The notes beneath the pieces are model-generated. The model was not told the origin of the DNA, ran no database searches, and saw only the letters and a list, made by a program, of their open reading frames with translations. A DNA stretch of 6,826 nucleotides from NCBI GenBank assembly GCA_964353455.1, contig CAYGWP010000278.1, positions 1 to 6,826 on the forward strand. Reading direction: 5' to 3'. Below, piece after piece: positions 4,691 through 6,826 of this stretch; the stretch's first letter is position 1; each line of letters starts with the position of its first letter. The DNA is from CAYGWP01 sp964353455. GTDB taxonomy: Bacteria; Planctomycetota; Phycisphaerae; FEN-1346. Both the position numbers and the translations under genes were made by a program.

Positions 4691-6667
4691 ATGAGCAAGG
4701 AAGCGAAACACTCGCGGCGCGGGTTCCTGAAGACGGTTGGCGTCTCGGCGGCGGCGCTGTCGCTGCCGCGATGTTTGCCGGCGGCAGAGGCGACGGGCGG
4801 GCAACCGGCCCAGGTGAACAGGCCCAACATCCTCTGGATCTCCTGCGAGGACACCTCGCCCTGGCTGGGTTACTGCGGCGAGGCGTACGCCCGCACGCCG
4901 AACCTGGACAGGTTCGCGGGCGAGGGAGTTCACTTCACAAACGCCTTTGCAGCGGCGCCGGTCTGTTCGCCGTCGCGATTCGCAATCATCACAGGCATCT
5001 ACGCGACGGCCATGGGCACACAGAGGCTGCGGTCGAAGTTCCCCGTGCCCGATTCCGTCAAGGGGTTCCCCACATACCTGCGCGGAGCCGGGTACTACTG
5101 CACCAACAACGTCAAGACCGACTACAACACCAGCGCCGAGCCTCGCATCATCCGCGAGTCTTGGGACGAGTGCAGCGCAAAGGCGCACTGGCGGAACCGC
5201 AAGCCGGGCCAGCCGTTCTTCGCGGTCTTTAACCTGGTCGAGACGCACCAGGGCCAGGCATTCGTCAGCCAGGCCGACTCCAAGGTTCCGGCGGCCGGGC
5301 AGCACGATCCGGCGAAGGCGCCGCTGCCGCCGTACTATCCGGATACGGCGCTGGCTCGCGGCACGATGGCCCGCGTCCACGACTGCATCACGGCAATGGA
5401 TGCGCACGCCGGGGCGATCCTGGCGGAACTCCAGGCCGATGGACTGAAGGACGATACGATTGTCTTCTTCTGGCCCGACCACGGCCAGGGGATACCGCGC
5501 GGCAAGCGCACGCTGTGGGACACGGGCCTCAAGATTCCGCTGGTGATTCACTTCCCCGCGAAGTACCGCCACCTTGCGCCGGCGGCGCCTGGCGGCAAGT
5601 GCGACCGCATGGTGAGCCTGATGGATTTCGGTCCCACGTTGCTCAGCGTGCTGGGGCTGCCGATCCCGCCGCACATGCAGGGCGCGGCCTTCCTCGGCCC
5701 TGCGGCCGGCCTGCCGCGGGAGTACGTGTACGGCGCGCGGGACCGCGTGGACGAGGTGCTGGAACTATCGCGCTCGGTCCGCGACAAGCGGTACCTCTAT
5801 ATCCGCAACTACATGCCGGACCTCTCGTGGAACCAGCCGGAAACGTTTTCCGATCAACTGCCGCTGCGCCGGGAGATCGCGCGCTTGGCCGCCGCGGGGA
5901 AACTCGGCGAGGCGCAACTTACATACGCAGGCCCCAACAAGCCGCCCGAGGCCCTGTACGACACCGAGAAAGACCCGCCTGCGGGCCGTAGCCCTACGGC
6001 GGGCGAAGGCCCGTGGCAGATGAGGAACGTGGCCGGCGATCTGGAATATGCCCCAGTCCTGGCGCGGATGAAGAAAGCGCTGCGCGAGTGGCAGGTGTCG
6101 TGCCGCGATGTGGGCCTCATCCACGAGTGGCAGGCGGCGAAGATGTCCGAGGGCGGCCGACCCCTGTGCGAGGCCGCGCGGGAAGAAAAGGACTTTGCGC
6201 TCTTGCGTGTGCTTGACACGGCGGAGCGGGTCGGACTTCCAGGGCAGACGGAGGAGTTCGTGCGGCGGCTCTCCGATGCCGACCCGACGGTGCGATACTG
6301 GGCGGCGATCGGGCTGCGGGTGGCATCACGGCCCGCCAAGACTGAGGGCGGGCCGTGGCACCTTCGCGATGCGGCGGCAAAGGATGCGCTCCGCAAGGCG
6401 CTTAAGGATCCCTCTCTGCCGGTCCGGGTGGAGGCGGCGGGGGTTCTCGTCGGGCAACTGGAGGACCGCGATGCGCTGGACCTCCTGGCCGCAGTCATCC
6501 GCGGCCGTGATGAGCACGCCGTCCTCCATGCGGCGCGGACGCTGCAACTGCTGGGCGAGAAGGCGCGGCCGGTCCTGCCGGCCATGCGGGAAGCGATCCC
6601 CCAGTGCAGCGACTTCGCGCGCTGGAGCCTGGAAGCGGCGGTCGCAGGGTTGGCAGGCAAGGGTTAA
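4691..6667 (+). CDS. Tat-exported sulfatase 4 with C-terminal HEAT-repeat domain (CSPSR motif)
   Basis: The protein is 658 residues from the ATG at 4691, chosen because a perfect Tat motif, S8-R-R-G-F-L-K14, follows and AGGG (4681-4684) precedes it by 6 bases. The sulfatase domain runs from RPNILWISCEDTSPWLG (44-60) to about 470. Visible residues are E53-D54, C92-S-P-S-R96 (formylglycine), K142, H186, D263-H264 in PDHGQG, and K272 in GKRTLWDTG. The CED/PDHG pattern fits the heparan-N-sulfatase-like branch of S1 sulfatases. From about 521 to 655 come roughly four helical HEAT-type repeats (DPTVRYWAAIGL, DPSLPVRVEAAGVL, DEHAVLHAARTLQLLG, FARWSLEAAVAGL), probably a protein- or substrate-binding solenoid. 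Two GC-rich palindromic segments are translated in frame: residues 430-441, between conserved DP and W, and about 547-557, which lengthens the first HEAT unit. It lies 17 bases after sulfatase 3 and 31 before sulfatase 5, consistent with an operon. Confidence 0.92.
   Translation: MSKEAKHSRRGFLKTVGVSAAALSLPRCLPAAEATGGQPAQVNRPNILWISCEDTSPWLGYCGEAYARTPNLDRFAGEGVHFTNAFAAAPVCSPSRFAIITGIYATAMGTQRLRSKFPVPDSVKGFPTYLRGAGYYCTNNVKTDYNTSAEPRIIRESWDECSAKAHWRNRKPGQPFFAVFNLVETHQGQAFVSQADSKVPAAGQHDPAKAPLPPYYPDTALARGTMARVHDCITAMDAHAGAILAELQADGLKDDTIVFFWPDHGQGIPRGKRTLWDTGLKIPLVIHFPAKYRHLAPAAPGGKCDRMVSLMDFGPTLLSVLGLPIPPHMQGAAFLGPAAGLPREYVYGARDRVDEVLELSRSVRDKRYLYIRNYMPDLSWNQPETFSDQLPLRREIARLAAAGKLGEAQLTYAGPNKPPEALYDTEKDPPAGRSPTAGEGPWQMRNVAGDLEYAPVLARMKKALREWQVSCRDVGLIHEWQAAKMSEGGRPLCEAAREEKDFALLRVLDTAERVGLPGQTEEFVRRLSDADPTVRYWAAIGLRVASRPAKTEGGPWHLRDAAAKDALRKALKDPSLPVRVEAAGVLVGQLEDRDALDLLAAVIRGRDEHAVLHAARTLQLLGEKARPVLPAMREAIPQCSDFARWSLEAAVAGLAGKG
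5974..6013 (+). repeat. Palindromic segment inserted in frame in sulfatase 4 (copy C)
   Basis: An inner palindrome, GCCGTAG (5985-5991) CC CTACGGC (5994-6000), is embedded between CCCGCC (5974-5979) and GGCGGG (5998-6003). The same arm pair occurs in repeat copies A and B. CCCG at 5974-5977 recurs at 6010-6013, exactly 36 bases later, so removing one unit deletes 12 codons and restores DTEKDP directly before WQMRNVAGD, a normal sulfatase C-terminal layout. Confidence 0.65.
6327..6358 (+). repeat. Palindromic repeat copy B inside the HEAT domain of sulfatase 4
   Basis: CACGGCCCGCC (6327-6337) and GGCGGGCCGTG (6347-6357) form a perfect 11-base-pair stem around the 9-base loop AAGACTGAG. Bases 6332-6352 are identical to 2952-2972 at the end of sulfatase 2. 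It is translated in frame as RPAKTEGGPW. Confidence 0.8.
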
Positions 6668-6684
6668 CAACGCTTGACACGAGA

Positions 6685-6689
6685 AAGGA
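6685..6689 (+). promoter_or_regulatory. Shine-Dalgarno of sulfatase 5
   Basis: AAGGA ends 9 bases before the ATG at 6699, within the 31-base spacer after sulfatase 4. It supports the start of the partial gene. Confidence 0.55.
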
Positions 6690-6698
6690 CCGGGCAAG

Positions 6699-6826
6699 AT
6701 GAATCGACGCGACTTGTGCAAGGGCATCATGTTTGGCGCGGCGGCGATGGCCCTGCCGCGATGGCTTCGGGCGGCCGGTGCTGAGACCACGGCGCGGAAG
6801 CCCAACATCATATTCATCCTGGCCGA
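6699..6826 (+). CDS. Start of a fifth Tat-exported sulfatase (partial, cut by window end)
   Basis: Only the first 42 codons plus two bases are visible. The protein begins with an N-R-R-D-L-C-K Tat-like motif (residues 2-8), a hydrophobic stretch (GIMFGAAAMALP, 9-20) and RWLRAAGAE, a probable cleavage region. It then enters KPNIIFILA at 34-42, with the next bases consistent with the metal-binding Asp. KPNIIFI-L-A-D is the standard opening of type I sulfatases. The signal tail resembles those of sulfatases 2 and 4. No formylglycine motif is visible yet, so the sulfatase call rests on this opening and the neighbourhood. A different member of the alkaline-phosphatase superfamily is less likely. 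Confidence 0.82.
   Translation, partial: MNRRDLCKGIMFGAAAMALPRWLRAAGAETTARKPNIIFILA

Noticed and set aside
3840..5674. Long reverse-strand open frames (3840-4676 and 4508-5674)
   Set aside because: They lie opposite conserved sulfatase coding, are Arg-rich and show no recognisable motif. Such frames are expected in high-GC DNA.
6674..6679. TTGACA as a -35 promoter box before sulfatase 5
   Set aside because: No -10-like hexamer lies at 16-18 bases. That position falls on the start codon, and the same hexamer occurs inside sulfatase 4 near 6210.
104..6826. Recent tandem duplication of one sulfatase gene
   Set aside because: The proteins differ in length, formylglycine motif, metal-site wording and C-terminal architecture. 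Only general family motifs and the style of the signal tails are shared.
1..6826. CRISPR array, tRNA, rRNA or transposase
   Set aside because: No regularly spaced repeats, cloverleaf, rRNA motifs or transposase-like protein were seen on either strand.

Overview
The window is about 65% GC by eye. It carries a run of five consecutive sulfatase genes, all on the + strand. Three complete genes (1541-2965, 3129-4673, 4691-6667) and the partial fifth (6699 to the window end) begin with twin-arginine (Tat) export signals. Tat-exported sulfatases in number, signal tails such as LPRWLRAA, a sulfatase-HEAT fusion and short GC-rich palindromes of the GCCCGCC...GGCGGGC type together suggest a planctomycete (possibly Phycisphaerae-like) or another PVC-group bacterium. 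This taxonomic call is inferred from protein style; no marker gene is present.

Layout. Bases 1-101 encode the Walker B/D-loop part of a LolD/MacB-type ABC transporter ATPase that stops abruptly. It joins a sulfatase (104-1531) whose N-terminus looks like only the end of a signal peptide, so this is a rearrangement breakpoint or an assembly join. A second arylsulfatase-A-like gene (1541-2965) follows after 9 bases. A 163-base spacer full of palindromes leads to a sulfamidase-like sulfatase (3129-4673). A sulfatase with a C-terminal HEAT-repeat domain (4691-6667) follows after 17 bases, and the start of a fifth sulfatase follows after 31 bases. Every gene has a plausible Shine-Dalgarno sequence, and the tight spacing suggests co-transcription, with the palindromic spacer the only obvious place for separate control.

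The enzymes have four different formylglycine motifs (CAPTR, CTASR, CQPSR, CSPSR) and belong to at least two structural styles: arylsulfatase-A-like (genes 1 and 2) and heparan-N-sulfatase-like (genes 3 and 4). They are not a recent tandem duplication. The likely joint role is stepwise removal of different sulfate groups from one complex sulfated polysaccharide outside the cytoplasm. The substrate cannot be read from the sequence, and no glycosidase, lyase, transporter or formylglycine maturase lies in the window.

The most unusual feature is a set of short GC-rich palindromes that enter coding sequence. One forms the 3' end and stop codon of gene 2, and a 25/27-identical copy lies in frame inside the HEAT domain of gene 4. 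A related palindrome appears to add 12 codons in frame between a conserved Asp-Pro and Trp of gene 4, and another lies in the signal-peptide region of gene 3. No RNA gene, CRISPR array, transposase or convincing promoter was seen.
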